64,000 bases of DNA, from contig NC_091968.1 in NCBI RefSeq assembly GCF_036711975.1, positions 3,348,001 to 3,412,000 of the forward strand, given 5' to 3'. This document shows positions 23,261-33,984 of this stretch, in pieces. The position numbers and the translations under genes are program-made. Under the pieces are notes generated by a model. The model was given only the letters and a program-made list of their open reading frames with translations. It did not search any database and was not told where the DNA came from. Every line of letters starts with the position of its first letter. Within the stretch, counting starts at the first letter, position 1. The DNA is from Onthophagus taurus (taxonomy: Eukaryota > Arthropoda > Insecta > Coleoptera > Scarabaeidae).

Positions 23261-23389
23261 CAAATGCAGATGCGTACATATTTCTACTCCTACTACCTAC
23301 ACTGCTATAATTCAGCTTTTCCTGAAATAATAACAAAAGAGGCAAAAATAAATTGTAAAAAATGGGAAAGAGAAACATCAAAAATATGA

Positions 23390-23970
23390 AAAACCAGTTA
23401 GACGCTTTCCCAACTACTTGAATAACTACCGTGCAATCTCTGTCCTACTTACAATGTCCAAAATTTTGGAAATTGTCATAAAGAAAAGCTTACTTAAATA
23501 TTTGACTTATGAAAACTTATTAACGACTTGCTAACATAGTAAACTACTGCTTAATGTATTACAAGTGATCATAAGAGGTTTTGATGAACAAAAATATACT
23601 CAAATTGCCTTTTCTGATCTTAGCAAGGCTTTTGATTTTGTAAATCATGACATTCTTACTAAGAAATTGAACAAATACAGAATAAGAGATAAGGCCCTTA
23701 ACCTGTTAGTTTCATCTCTCGATCAGCGACAACAACAAACTCACTGGAAAGGTACAATATCGGAGTGGAAGAGAGTCGAAACAGGTGTTCCGCAAGGTTC
23801 GGTTCTCGGACCGATTCTTTTTTTGATCTACATAAACGATCGCCGAATTTTGTAGCATCGATACTTCCTTTATAAACGTGGAAAAGGATATTGAAAGACT
23901 TCAGGTAAAAACAAGTACAACAATGGTTGAGACAGAAAAGTGGTTCAACTCGAACATATTAATTAATATG
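23390..23970 (+). pseudogene. Non-LTR reverse transcriptase fragment
   Basis: Plus-strand text LNNYRAISVLLTMSKILE (about 23410-23470) is followed, after a stop, by FSDLSKAFDFVNHDIL and ETGVPQGSVLGPILFLIYIND (23565-23855). These are motifs 1-4 of a Jockey/I-type RT. The YADD box is missing because the frame is cut right after the IYIND motif. Both ends are absent, so this is a dead fragment. Confidence 0.82.
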
Positions 23971-23984
23971 TTGATGTATTGTAC

Positions 23985-24480
23985 ATTAATGGATTCAGAA
24001 AAAAAATCTTAATCCAATAACGCAAAGAAAAACATACCGAGCAATTTGAGAATCAAAAGTTAATAATCGCTTGAAATTGAAAATCGCGTTGGAAAAAGTT
24101 TATTTGTAGCATGAATCATAGTATTCATGAAACCTTTTCCTTTGATACCTCGCTCATGAAAATCGGAATGTAAATGACAGAGTTACAGCTTGCGGCATTC
24201 TTGTGTGACAACCTGCATATACAGGTGTTTTTTCTCTGCTAATATTACATTTAAAATGTATGTATGGTACATAAATGGATTCAGAAAAACAAACTCTATC
24301 CAATGACGCGAAGAAAAACATACGCAGCAATTTGAAAAACAAAAGTTAATAATCCCTTGAAATTGAAGTTGGCGTTGGAAAAAATTTATTTGTAGCATGA
24401 ATCGTAGTATTCATCAAACCATTTCATTTGATACCGCGCTCATGAAAATCGGAATGTAAATGACAGAGTTACAGATGGGG
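23985..24480. repeat. Two direct copies of an about 280-bp unit
   Basis: The segment from about 23990 to 24187 recurs from about 24272 to 24475 in the same orientation, with strings such as gaaaatcggaatgtaaatga and gtagcatgaatc in both. Copies differ by scattered substitutions (roughly 8-10% by eye). A vestige of tacaccctgtatat ends the second copy. No coding role is seen. Confidence 0.7.
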
Positions 24481-24664
24481 CGTTTTTTATCTTACACCCT
24501 GTATATCACCACTAGATTTAGTTAATGAAAATATGGCTAGTGAACACTATTTAAAGAAACATACCTATGTCAAGAATTTTACGTTTTCCGTAGGTCAAAT
24601 CATAACCTATACGGTTTGATCGCAATTCCCGCTAAATTTGGCTGTTTTTCTCCTGCAATCATAT

Positions 24665-25735
24665 AAAATTATACAGAGTGTTTTGGTGACTCGGGAACAA
24701 ATTTAACCACATATACTAGAGTGAAAATGATGACGATTCATGTAAAAAAAATTAGTAAAAGTCTTCAAATTTCAAAGATACAGGCCATCAAAGTTAGGAA
24801 ATTTGAACACATTTTTCCAAAAATCTTAAACACTATTTACAGTAAACCGCTGAAATTTGGTACAATATAAATAAATGTGATGTAAAATCGTTAGGCAATT
24901 TATGAGTTTTATTGGTCCGCGGGAACAATGCCATACAGGCTGTTCCTAAAGTTTGTTTGCTCAGTACATTTTTATTCTATCATAACCCTACATTTATTTT
25001 TGCAGTTTCTGATAATAAATTTAGTTTAGAAACTTTTATTACTCTTAGATAATATTGATAAAAATCACCGTTTTCGTGTTAAATGTAAAAATGTTGGGTT
25101 CCGATTTCAATAATAGTACTAAAAACAAGAAATCTAAGTTTTTGAACATTTCCTTTAGTATTTTTTATTACTTGTCTTGTACTTATGTACTTTTTTTATT
25201 ATTCGTGTTAGTGTTGTCTTTTTTTTGTTGATTTTTAATTTATTATTTTTGGATTCTTTTATTAAACCAACTAAAACAACTTAAAAATGTGATTTAGCTA
25301 AATCTACACTTGGACATGTTGCATACCTAATAGTTATGACAGTTCAGTTCGATTTTAGTGTTATTCGGAGCCTAACATTTTTGCATTTAATACGGAAACG
25401 GTGGCTTTTATCAATATTCTCTAATAGTGATAAAAGTTTCTTAACTAAATTTATTATTAGAAAATGCAAAAATAAATGTAGGGTTATGATAGAATAAAAA
25501 AGTTCTGAGCAAACAAACTTTAGGAACAGCCTGTATAGCATTGTTCCCGCGTACCGATCCAACTCAAAAACTGCCTAAGGATTTTATGTGATATTAGTTT
25601 ACACTGTACCAAATTTCAACGCTTTACCATAAATAGTGTTTAAGATATTTAGAAAAACGTGTTAAAATTTCCTAACTTTGATGGACTTTGATGTTCCCTG
25701 AGTCACCGAAACAGCCTGTATAGTTATATAGTTTT
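24665..25735. mobile_element. Large foldback element with about 400-bp inverted arms
   Basis: The left arm (about 24665-25095) and right arm (about 25350-25735) are inverted copies; examples are ggtgactcgggaac / gttccctgagtcacc and acaggctgttcctaaagtt with its complement near 25522. They surround a T-rich core of about 250 bp. No transposase is present. The open frame at 25344-25562 lies in an arm and is fortuitous. A fragment of the same family lies near 11650-11760. Confidence 0.75.
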
Positions 25736-26034
25736 ACGTTCGTGTGATGTGAGATAAGATGGAAAGAAAAAAAAATAAAGCTGAATATCTCTAGGAGACA
25801 TTTTCGTAGATTGGTTACCGTTAATGAAACATTTTAGTAATGTACCATAATTGTCACCTGTATGTTGCAGAAACGTTTCAATGAAACATAAAAAGGACCG
25901 GACATTAGCAGTTTCAGACACGTTTCAACTATGTTTCAGAAATATGTCGAAGAAACATTTCATGTTTCAATAATATGTATCAGAAATGTTTCTGAAACGC
26001 AAATTTGTTTACTGGGGTGTTAATTCTACATAGT
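25736..26034. other. Unassigned DNA with ATGTTTCA-rich stretch
   Basis: From about 25860 to 26000 the word atgtttca / tgaaacat and close variants recur at least eight times in both orientations, giving a diffuse palindromic character. No gene is supported. Confidence 0.45.
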
Positions 26035-26815
26035 AACAGTGCCGTCTTTAGAGACGTGCGGCTAAACCCAAATTATTCTAGTTCTAGGTATAGTGTAAGT
26101 TCTAGTTTTACACTTGCTCTGTCACCAAAACTAACACTATACCTAGAACTAGAATCATTCGGGTTTAGCCGTTTTTGGAGACGTGCGGCTAAACCCAAAT
26201 GATTTTATTTCTAGATATACTGTTAATTCTACATAGTAACAGTGCTAGTGTAAAACTAGAACTAACACTAGACCTGAAACGAGAAACATTCGGGTTTAGT
26301 CGAAACTTTCTAGTTCTAAGTCTAGTGTTAGTTCTAGTTTTAATTGTTATGCAGCGCTAGATTGTTGTATATTTTTATTGAACTAAAAGTAGAACTAACA
26401 CTAGACCTAGAACTAGAATCATTCGGGTTTAGCCGCACGTCTCTAAAGACGGCTAAACCCAAATGTTTCTAGTTCTAGGTCTAGTGTTAGTTCTAGTTTT
26501 ACACTTGCATTATTACTAAAACTAACACAAAGATCTTTAGAGACGCACGGCTAAACCCTTAAACTTTATAGTTCTAGGTCTACTGTTAGTTCTAGTTTTA
26601 ATCGTTATTCAATACTAGATTGTTGTATATTTTTATTGAACGAAAACTAAAACTAACTATCTTTGTCATATCAAAGCTAGTTATCTTATTCAATCAACAC
26701 AGATATTAAATTTAATAATAGTGAGTGTCTTAAGACGTCTAAACCTGAATGATTCTAGATCTAATTTTAGTGTTAGTTGTACTAACAATCTAGTGTTGTT
26801 TCCATGCGGGATTAT
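26035..26815. repeat. CTAG-rich hairpin repeat block
   Basis: Five or more arm pairs. Loops include the class containing gttattcagcgctagattg and tgtatatttttattgaac. The short module ctttgtcatatcaaagct (near 26652) lies in its last loop, as in the 22740 and 33985 blocks. The block ends in the same tttccatgcgggatt exit sequence as 22740-23260. Confidence 0.85.
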
Positions 26816-26876
26816 AACAAATTGACCTACAAAAAAAATGCAGAAAGAACTAAACAACCTCATAATAATCTTTTTG

Positions 26877-28210
26877 TAATTCGCGACGGTAACGAAAGCT
26901 TCTAACAGTACTCAAACGGGTGCTGTAATGAGACTCCTTACAGCATCCGATGCTGTAATGAGATTTTAGTAACATTTTATGGAACCAGTTCAAGTTGGTG
27001 ATATTGGGTCATTAATTTTTCTAGTTGTCAATGTGACAATGTTTGTCTATGGATGTTTAAACGCGTTCTTAGCATCGAATACAAGGTTCACAATGATGAG
27101 GACATTGAACACTGAGCAATTTCTCTTATTTTGGGAGGTGTACATGAAACATTTTTGTCAGGTGAATACATTTTGTGTTTTGACAGTTTCTAATTGTCAA
27201 TTCAAATTTCTATTTTTAAGTGTTACCAACTGCTACATACCTATTTCCCTACATTGTCAAAATTTATTTTAATTTTGTTAAAAAAAAGGATAAAAACGCG
27301 AATTACAAAAAATAGCATAAAAAACACATTTCATAAGACTTAAAGCACTCATTCATTAAAAAAACTCGTGGCTTCGCCACTCGTTTTTCAACTTGAATTC
27401 GTGCATTTCAATCGTGTCTTACGAAACTTGTTTTTTAATATACTATTTTGTTATTCGCGATGGTAATGAAAGCTATAACAGTACTCAAACGGGTGCTGTA
27501 ATGAGACTTCTTACAGCATCCGATGCTGTAATGAGATTTTAGTAACATTTTATGGAACAAGTTCAAGTTGGTGACATTGGGTCATTAATTTTTCTAGTTA
27601 TCAATGTGACAATGTTTGTCTATGGATGTTTAAACGTGTTCTTAGCATCGAATACAAGGTCCACAATGATAAGGACATTGAACTCTGAGCAATTTCTCTT
27701 ATTTTGGGAGGTGTACATGAAACATTTTTGTCAGGTGAATACATTTTGTGTTTTGACAGTTTCTAATTGTCAATTCAAATTTCTATTTTCAAGTGTTATG
27801 GCAGTGGCGCCGACTTTTTAATATTTGAGGGGGGGCAGAACTTTTTCAAATGGTACACCTTATTACAATAATGTATTGTACAATACAATTGTACACTTTT
27901 ACAATTGTCCGGGGGGGCTGAAGCCCCATGCCTCCGACTACGGGGGGGCTCAAGCCCCGCAGCCCCCCCGTAGTCGGCGCCACTGTGTTATGGTATTACC
28001 AACTGGTACATACCTATTTCCCAACATTGTCAAAGTTTATTTTATTTTTGAGAAAAAAAAGGATAAAAACGCGAATTACAAAAAATAGCATAAAAAACAC
28101 GTTTCATAAAACTTAAAGCACTCATTCATTAAAAAACTCGTGGCTTCGGCACTCGTTTTTCATCTTGAATTCGTGCATTTCAAACGTGTCTTACGAAACT
28201 TGTTCTTTAA
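26877..28210 (+). repeat. Tandem pair of an about 560-bp unit of unknown nature
   Basis: Unit 1 (26877-27440) and unit 2 (27445-28210, lengthened by a hAT MITE) are about 95% identical by eye. Each has a stem-loop gggtgctgtaa / ttacagcatcc near its start. Each has a conserved 58-residue plus-strand frame beginning ME.VQVGDIGSLIFLV with a hydrophobic segment. Near the end each has a hairpin aactcgtggcttcgccactc. The frame ends next to a GTGAAT donor-like site. I do not recognise the protein. No target duplication was established. Confidence 0.65.
27802..27985. mobile_element. 184-bp hAT-type MITE, 8-bp target duplication
   Basis: Ends read CAGTGGCGCCGACT and its complement agtcggcgccactg. The 8-bp duplication tgttatgg flanks it (27794-27801 and 27986-27993). 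It is GC-rich (runs of G and C) in AT-rich surroundings. It interrupts unit 2 of the tandem pair; unit 1 is the empty allele, which confirms the boundaries. The frames read through it are fortuitous. Confidence 0.93.
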
Positions 28211-28427
28211 TATACTATTACATCAACCCATTTGTAAAAAAAAATGATAAATTTAAGATCATTTTTGCTTTTAATGTATCAAATAATGTTATATTTTAAC
28301 TGCTTTTGACGTTTAATTAAAAATTGACAAGAAAAAACATCAAAAAACATTTATTTTTTTAAAATACAACATCACATACATAGTATATGGAATCAAAAAA
28401 CATAGAAGTTAATTAATATTATTTTTT

Positions 28428-29438
28428 TTACATATTATCATTTGGATCCCTCATTACATTATCATTATCGTCTTGAATTTGTAAATGAATATTTCTAGCC
28501 CAAATTGGTGGTAAAGTTGCAAAAGTTAAAAACCCGGTATGTCCTGCTTGTTTACTAGGAGCAATTGAAGTCAACGTCTTGGAAAAGCTCATTCCATCCT
28601 TATTCCTAGTGTCATCATTATCGTTAATCATATCAGTTTTTTTATCCCTTAAAAACTCTAAATTTAACATATTCAAGCTTTTCGTTTGCACGTTATATTG
28701 CGATTGTAAAACCTCGACGGTTTGTAATTCCTGGAAACCTAATTCTTTTAGTTTTAAACAAGCTTTTTGTACTTGTTCTATACACGGCGAAAACGAACAT
28801 ATTCTCCCGCCGGTTTCTTTTAAACTGTTTAAAGCATGCGGAATTGCTAACCAAGGATGGGGCAAATCAAGGAATACCGCATCAGCTTTGTGATCTAAAT
28901 CTGTGCCAAAACCATCAGTACACACATCTCTTTGCTGTACGGTTACATATCTTTGCAATCCGTGATCGTAAAACTCATCTTTGGCTATATTAACTCGATT
29001 TTCATGAAAATCAAAGGTGTATAAATGACCATGTGGTTTTACAGCGCGGATTAAAGCGTGTGATAATGAGCCACTTCCCGTACCGCTTTCAATAACGATA
29101 CTTCCTGGATTTAATTCTAATTGTAACACAATCATACTTGCATCTGGGGTGTATATAATTTGGGTACGATGTGGTAAAGTTAATGTCCATAATTCCGGTG
29201 TCGGTTGTAAAACGTACCCCCAACCTTTACTCAAAGTAATCTTCGACCCATAATCTTTCCCAATCAAATCTCCACATTTTAACGCCCCATAAGGGGTTTG
29301 AAACACATTTTCAATCAACACACCTTTTTTACTTTTCGTTTTTGGCTCGGCTTTTACAGCGTAAACTTGATGTATCGTTAAATAAAGGATAACAGTATCA
29401 CTTTCTTCAATTACTTTCTTAAAACCATCAAAACTCAT
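28428..29438 (-). CDS. TRMT61A: tRNA (adenine(58)-N1)-methyltransferase catalytic subunit
   Basis: Catalytic subunit of the nuclear TRMT6/TRMT61A complex, which makes m1A58 in the T-loop of tRNAs, including initiator tRNA. The single 336-residue frame is intact. The N-terminal domain (FQTPYGALKCGDLIGKDYG) is followed by the Rossmann-fold SAM site IESGTGSGSLSHAL, the acidic motif after LYTFDFHENR and the active-site region FLDLPHPW. ICSFSPCIEQVQ and the C-terminal strands complete the fold. The length is slightly above the human protein because of an Asn/Asp-rich tail. The ATG at 29438 is the family start. No intron is present. Confidence 0.95.
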   Translation of the reverse strand: MSFDGFKKVIEESDTVILYLTIHQVYAVKAEPKTKSKKGVLIENVFQTPYGALKCGDLIGKDYGSKITLSKGWGYVLQPTPELWTLTLPHRTQIIYTPDASMIVLQLELNPGSIVIESGTGSGSLSHALIRAVKPHGHLYTFDFHENRVNIAKDEFYDHGLQRYVTVQQRDVCTDGFGTDLDHKADAVFLDLPHPWLAIPHALNSLKETGGRICSFSPCIEQVQKACLKLKELGFQELQTVEVLQSQYNVQTKSLNMLNLEFLRDKKTDMINDNDDTRNKDGMSFSKTLTSIAPSKQAGHTGFLTFATLPPIWARNIHLQIQDDNDNVMRDPNDNM

Positions 29439-29658
29439 GTTGGAATGTTCTTGGATAAAACTTTTTGAGGTTAGAAATTTAACTTTAATGTTATGAATTT
29501 AAAAACGTTTGATTTCGGAAGGGGGTTGTTCAGGTTCGGTTCTTTGAAGAGGATTTGAAGTGTATCGATTTGTTTAATCCAAAAATAAACTCAGGGACAC
29601 TTGTGCAGAGGGGTGTTAATAGCGTTAAGGTGGTCCAATGAGGAATTTAGGTTAAGGT
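29439..29658. promoter_or_regulatory. TRMT61A upstream region
   Basis: About 220 bp between the TRMT61A start codon and the MITE target duplication (29650-29658). It must hold the promoter. No TATA box is clear. Confidence 0.35.
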
Positions 29659-29920
29659 CAAGGTTTATAGAACATAAGGTTACCTCATTCCCTATGCCTC
29701 TGTAGTATCGATTATTACCCCGCAAATTGACGTCACTGGTTCGATACAGTCAGAATAAAAGATAGCTTATACACGTGCCTATACTGTGGTACAGTCTATA
29801 TAAAATATTTAAACCTCGCATCGTGTTGTGTTGTTCATAGAACCAGCTACGTCACTGACCCACCTTGCCTCTCAGAGGAGGAGAATCGGTATTGGGTAAC
29901 CTTACGTTCTATAGACCTTG
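29659..29920. mobile_element. 262-bp MITE, copy 2, with 9-bp target duplication
   Basis: Nearly identical to 411-670, with the same CAAGG...CCTTG inverted ends. It is flanked by ggttaaggt at 29650-29658 and 29921-29929. The high identity of the two copies implies recent movement. It lies about 220 bp upstream of TRMT61A. Confidence 0.9.
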
Positions 29921-29929
29921 GGTTAAGGT

Positions 29930-30834
29930 CGTGTATTCAACACGTGCGAAATCGAATTTGAATAAAAATTAATTAAATATTATATTTACTTTAAATAATT
30001 ATGAAATAATTAGTTATTAATTAAATAAAATTTTTCAACTTTATTTCTTGTACTAAAAAATTGAACGCGTGTGGCGCCATCTCTTGAGGATATTTTGAAA
30101 TTATTCAGCTAAGAACCGAACCACTACAATACAGGTTGGATTGGATTTATATATAAAAGCTCCAACCACAGAATAACTGTTTGGTGCCACTATGTGGCTC
30201 CAATTAACGTTCCGACTGGTTGGGGATTCCTCAAATGCAATTACACCTGTCAAATAATACCGCCACATTTGAATTTGGCATACTGCATCATATGACGTGA
30301 GATTGCATCTGACGAGCTTCCAACCAGTTATAACGTTACCTGAATCAAAGCTATAATGTCAATTATAATCTAATTAATTAATCATACCATTATTACTTTA
30401 TTTATAATCGCTATAATCTTACCGAAAAAACACTGTACTTGTTTTACTTGTGACAACTTAGTGACGTTTTCATTTGTCAATTTTGAACAAACTTCACTTT
30501 TAAAATACTTAGCGGCAAATTTAAAAATATAAAACGAATTGGAATTTATACTTTTTAAATTAACAAAATAATACTGGTAATAATTGTTATTGCTGTCTCT
30601 TATCATTCCCACTATTAATAACAAAATTGTTAATTAAATTATTTCAGTATATGTAGACACTAATGCCCTCTTACTGGGGGATTTCGACATACAATCAGTC
30701 CCAAGTTCTCCTATCAAAAATACCTGGGGCTGCTATTAATCATTAGTTGGACTAATGAACTAATGATTGAACCTTCTGTAAGGAAGGTAAAATCTAATAG
30801 GACTGCTACACCCTAAAACCAAATGTCTTTAACT
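29930..30834. other. Unassigned DNA with one MITE relic
   Basis: No gene is supported; the minus-strand frame at 30624-30382 has no recognisable features. A weak inverted repeat (taacgttccgactggttgg near 30200, complement near 30325) is present. Near 30785-30820, aatctaataggactgctac matches the terminal repeat of the MITE at 54379-54700 and is probably a decayed relic. Confidence 0.4.
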
Positions 30835-31080
30835 TTAGGTCTAGTGTTAGTTCTAGCATTAAATAACTATAAAACTGAAATTGACACTAGACCTCGAACG
30901 AGAAACATTCTGGTTTAGCCGTGAGTCTCATAAGACGGCTAAATCTGAATGATTCTAGTTCTAGTATTAGAATAATCTAGTATTGAATAACAATTAAAGC
31001 TAGAACCAACACTAGACCAAGAAGGAGAAATATTCTGGTTTGGCCGCGAGTGTCTTAAGACGGCTAAAGCTGAATGTGAA
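30835..31080. repeat. CTAG-rich hairpin repeat block (short, diverged)
   Basis: Two degraded arm pairs of the hairpin family (gacggctaaatctgaatg, attctagttctagtatta) directly precede the piggyBac remnant. Confidence 0.75.
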
Positions 31081-31099
31081 TGAATTGATTTTGTGTATT

Positions 31100-33800
31100 T
31101 ATTTGGGTTTTTTCCACAAAAGCAAATGGCATCAGTATCTAATATCGATGATGATATGATGGACGTGGTGGATCGCACCACAAGATATCAAAATTTATCG
31201 GAAGAAAAGAGGTGTGAAAGAAAGGTTAGCCATATGGTTGACCGGTGCTGATGGACCGGTCGAGGATATCAATGCATCCGAAGACGACGCCAACACGAAT
31301 CCTGATTATGTGCCAACGTTGGAAGATGCGGCTTCCGATGCTGAGACAGAGACCGTTATAGAAACTAAGACTTCATATGGAGATGATGAGGATTTAGAAG
31401 ATTTATATGCAGGCGATTGAAGCAATCAATATGGACTAAGAACTACGTTCGGCGAGCTCGATTATAAAATACCGTTCAAAGGATGGCAAGCTTTGGTCAA
31501 GCGCTCCGTCAGCTACAGGTAGACTTCGTGCGCATAACTGCGCCATTGTGAGCCTCTGGGTTCCTGGGATTATGCGAAACCCGATTTTAATATTTAAATC
31601 CCTAATAACACCAGAGATCGTTAGTTTAATTGTGTCTGAAACAAACCGGAAGGGCCACGAGCTATGCCGTTATGGTGTACTAAGAATCCTAACCAGACAC
31701 CGCGAACGGTGACAAAACCTGTAACCGAAAATGAAATATAGCCTGCTCTTGAGTTGTGGGGCAACAACACATCCTATCTACAGGGCGACGATTCTAACTA
31801 AAACTATTCTACAACATGAGCAACTTAGAGCGTCTATACAGCATGATTTATTAGCTCGCCATCAAACTTTGACATATGATAGCTAATCTAATTACAAAAA
31901 AAATGTTAATGAACATATGTCCTATTTCAATTATTTACGAAATTATAACACTTTAAAGTTTTAATTTTTATATCATAACTAACTGCTACATTTTTCTTAA
32001 AACACATAAATATTACAAATATTGTTCAAAATAGCCTCCTTCTGCTAGAATACATGCTTCACAACGACGAAATAAAGAGTTCTTCAGCCGAATTAAAATG
32101 TCCGGTTGATTTGTTATTTTAGTAGCAGCCATCTATACTCTTTTTAATAACTGTTCTCGTGTGTTAATTTCTACTTGATGCACAATTTGTTTCATATGAC
32201 CCCATAAATAGAAATCCAATGGAATCTTTATCAGAGGCGGCGCTACCGGGGGTTGCAAGGGGTGTACCGCACCCGGGCGCCGCCTAAAAAGGGGCGCCGG
32301 TGCCTTTTTAATGTTTTCTCCAACAATATCTTATCTTTCTTTTGCAGTACTTAGACCTGTCAGCAGTATCTAGTCTTCAGAAAGCAGTATTTAGTCTCCA
32401 CAAAGCAATTTTTTTTTCTGTACCACTCGGTACCTCATTGCTGCAGCTGTTACCTTGTTTTTGTGCTTATCCTGCATTGGCAAAGTTTCCGTATTGGTGA
32501 TTTCCTGTCCTGCACAATAACAAGACAAGTCCATTGGTTTCTTGTTCATATTCTTCGCATTCTTTTATTGAATACATAAGTATTGCCATGAAAAATCATG
32601 TTTGGTTTATAATCAATTTTTTGTTTTCTCTGAACAGTAATTTCAGACTTCATGTGGACTTTGAACAATGTAATTCCTGTTTTTTGCTGAAGTCTAGTTT
32701 ATAACTATTGCAATTTCAGACTTTTTCTTGCAAATTAACCTTCTGACCAGAGTATTCCCGACTATTCCCTTAAGTTTGGTTGAATTTTTAATTTTTCCCC
32801 CGCATTTTGGGCGCCGCATTCCGCCCAAAATGCTTGGGGGGGGGGCGCCACTCCGGTTCCCGCACCCTGGCGCTTCATTTGCTAGCGCCGGCACTGATCT
32901 TTATGTTCATTAACATTTTCTTTTGCTAATTGGATTAGCTATCATGTGTCAAAGTTTGATGTTGAGCTAATAAATCATGTTGTTCCCGTACAGAGACCAC
33001 ACGCGCTTCACCCAGTATATTCCGTCTAAACCAGCAAAATGCATAATTAAAGTCTGGTGGATGTGTGATGCCAATTCCAATTACCCACTGAAAGGAATAA
33101 TATAATATATGTTGGAAAACAGGCAAATAAAGCGCGTACGATAAATCAAGGTTGTTCTGAAATTGGTCGAAATATACTCCGGTTCTGGACAAACAATGTG
33201 TGCCGATAATTTCTTCTCATCTTTTGATTTGGCCACGGCTTTGATGACAAAACGGTTGGCATATGTATGAACCATGCGCAAAAACAAAGCCTGCATACTG
33301 AAGGAGATGTTGGATCCAAAACGAGGTGTATTCAGCACAGTATTTGGTTACCACAATAATAACATCGCGCTATGTTCATATGTCACATAAATGTTGTGGT
33401 TCTCATCTCGATCGAATAATACAATTCCGCCGTCGAAGCCACTTACTTCAAATTCTGGACTACAATATGTATAAATCCGGAGTGGACATCATGGATTAGA
33501 TGGGTAGCGGTTACTCGCGCAAATGGGGCACAAACCGATGGCCGTTAACTCTGTTCTATAACATGTTGGACGTGGCGGACTTGGCTGCATTCAATTATTC
33601 AATGTTTTTTCGCAGGTAGCTGTAAGCCCACCATAAGACGATCAACCAGTCCATGCCGTTTCTTCTGCGACTCGACCATCGTGCTTGCTGTGCTATAAAT
33701 TGGATAAAAAGCAGCATTGATTACAAGTGGTGAAAAAAACCGGTGTGTCAACAGCATTAACATGCCAAGTACGCGTGCCTTGAAAGCCGTGTCTAACATT
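31100..33800 (+). pseudogene. piggyBac-type transposase remnant, rearranged
   Basis: Plus-strand pieces in piggyBac order: an acidic N-terminal region (about 31126-31420); ITPEIVSLIVSETNRKG (about 31602-31655); IPSKPAKCIIKVWWMCD (about 33016-33085); and YKSGVDIMD with an internal stop, followed by TNRWPLTLFYNMLDVA (about 33465-33600). Stops and frameshifts are frequent. A segment near 31820-31917 recurs inverted at 32907-32990, showing an inversion or foldback event. A hAT element lies between them. Other minus-strand open frames here are shadows. Confidence 0.72.
32232..32896. mobile_element. 665-bp hAT-type non-autonomous element, 8-bp duplication
   Basis: Ends read CAGAGGCGGCGCTA and tagcgccggcactg. 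The 8-bp duplication atctttat occupies 32224-32231 and 32897-32904. Subterminal regions are GC-rich with palindromic gggcgcc words. The centre includes agcagtatctagtcttc-like repeats resembling 39000-39890 in the Rab11 intron. No transposase is seen. Confidence 0.9.
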
Positions 33801-33984
33801 TATTTTCCTACATTGTTACTTAGAAAATATAAAAATATATTTTTATTATTGACCTTGTCTTTTTCCTAGCATTAAACACATTTATATACACTTTTAGTAC
33901 ATCTGCCTATGTATTCCGATACAAATTCCATGTAGGTTTACGCAGACCTAGTTGTACCAGTTAGGGCCAAAAAATCTCTGAACC

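Larger units (their letters stand above)
26800..28440. repeat. Segmental duplication, copy B, split by inserted repeats
   Basis: 26800-26876 matches 22427-22502, and 28211-28440 matches about 22508-22735. Between them lie 1.33 kb of tandem repeat. The protease start codon is still visible (complement at 28260-28262) but the signal-peptide codons have decayed, so this is a pseudo-exon. Its right edge overlaps the true TRMT61A stop codon. Confidence 0.78.

Noticed and set aside
26979-27155. Resemblance of the hydrophobic 58-residue frame to an insect chemoreceptor piece
   Set aside because: Only general hydrophobic character supports it, and no receptor motif was secure.
27825-28116. Two overlapping 62-87-codon frames across the hAT MITE
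   Set aside because: They are created by the GC-rich inverted ends of the MITE and are absent from the uninterrupted sister unit.
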